From Gammaproteobacteria bacterium (GTDB taxonomy: Bacteria; Pseudomonadota; Gammaproteobacteria; Pseudomonadales; Azotimanducaceae): a DNA stretch of 43,375 bases. The notes beneath the pieces were generated by a model that was given only the letters and a program-made list of their open reading frames with translations, did no database searches and was not told the DNA's origin. Positions 43,302 to 43,375 of this stretch are shown here, piece after piece (the first letter of the stretch is position 1; each line of letters opens with the position of its first letter). The translations under genes were made by a program, and so were the position numbers. The DNA lies in the NCBI GenBank assembly GCA_028818795.1, contig JAPPND010000228.1, positions 1 through 43,375 on the forward strand, written 5' to 3'.

Positions 43302-43375
43302 GCGTAGGGGAGGGGCTTGTCCCGTCCCGACCCAGACGCCAGGGTGACACCCGCCCGCGGGCGACCACAAGGGTC
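43302..43375. repeat. Palindromic repeat sequence truncated at the right window edge
   Basis: After lhgO come GTAGGGGAGGGG-CTTG-TCCCGTCCC, a near-perfect hairpin (about 43302-43330), and further on GGGCGACC-ACAA-GGGTC (about 43359-43375), whose right arm is cut by the window end. Such GGGCGACC/GGTCGCCC palindromes recur as mobile intergenic repeats in many high-GC uncultured bacteria, from general familiarity rather than a search. Confidence 0.5.

Overview
The window is GC-rich, densely coded DNA from a Gram-negative bacterium. Evidence is a complete sufBCDS-A-T-E operon behind an IscR-like operator, a KdsD-type arabinose-5-phosphate isomerase (Kdo/LPS pathway), a GlnE C-terminus, many lipobox proteins and a TonB-C domain. 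Together these suggest a gammaproteobacterium, probably uncultured; the sequence alone cannot name it. I recognise no tRNA, rRNA, CRISPR array, transposase or integrase.

Layout. 1-726: C-terminal end of a GlnE-like protein. 762-7622: MacB-type export locus, with an intact long permease on + and, on -, a permease broken by a frameshift, a HlyD-like adaptor, and an ATPase whose Walker A region looks 4 residues short. 7801-17579 (+): a lipoprotein with a clipped TPR tail, HisN-like phosphatase, sulfatase, KdsD, a small secreted protein, SpoIIM-like and unknown membrane proteins, a large alpha/beta-hydrolase, and a TIGR04283/TIGR04282 glycosyltransferase pair. 17605-17799 (-): a 64-residue protein starting at TTG inside a hairpin. 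18069-23998 (-): suf operon. 24073-26631 (-): ABC-2 exporter pair. 26686-28184 (+): CPBP-family membrane protein and a methyltransferase.

28192-41666 (-): a run of twelve genes, mostly overlapping or closely spaced. In transcription order: TPR/TonB-C protein, Ser/Pro-rich lipoprotein with an 18-bp tandem repeat, LVDV-type lipoprotein paralogous to the one at 7801, TPR membrane protein, PEGA/FGE-sulfatase-fold membrane protein, small acidic exported protein, MotA/TolQ/ExbB-family channel protein, actin-fold/FHA-like protein, two von Willebrand A proteins, and two lipoproteins. Each vWA protein has one N-terminal membrane helix with an FLDV..CGFGA motif, placing an Asp where ExbD/TolR/MotB carry their proton-binding Asp. 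I read this cluster as a candidate ion-driven envelope machine in which vWA proteins replace ExbD/TolR; it is the best candidate for an undescribed system here.

41957-43265 (+): TusA-like protein and an LhgO-like FAD oxidoreductase. The right edge carries palindromic, probably mobile, repeat sequence cut by the window end.
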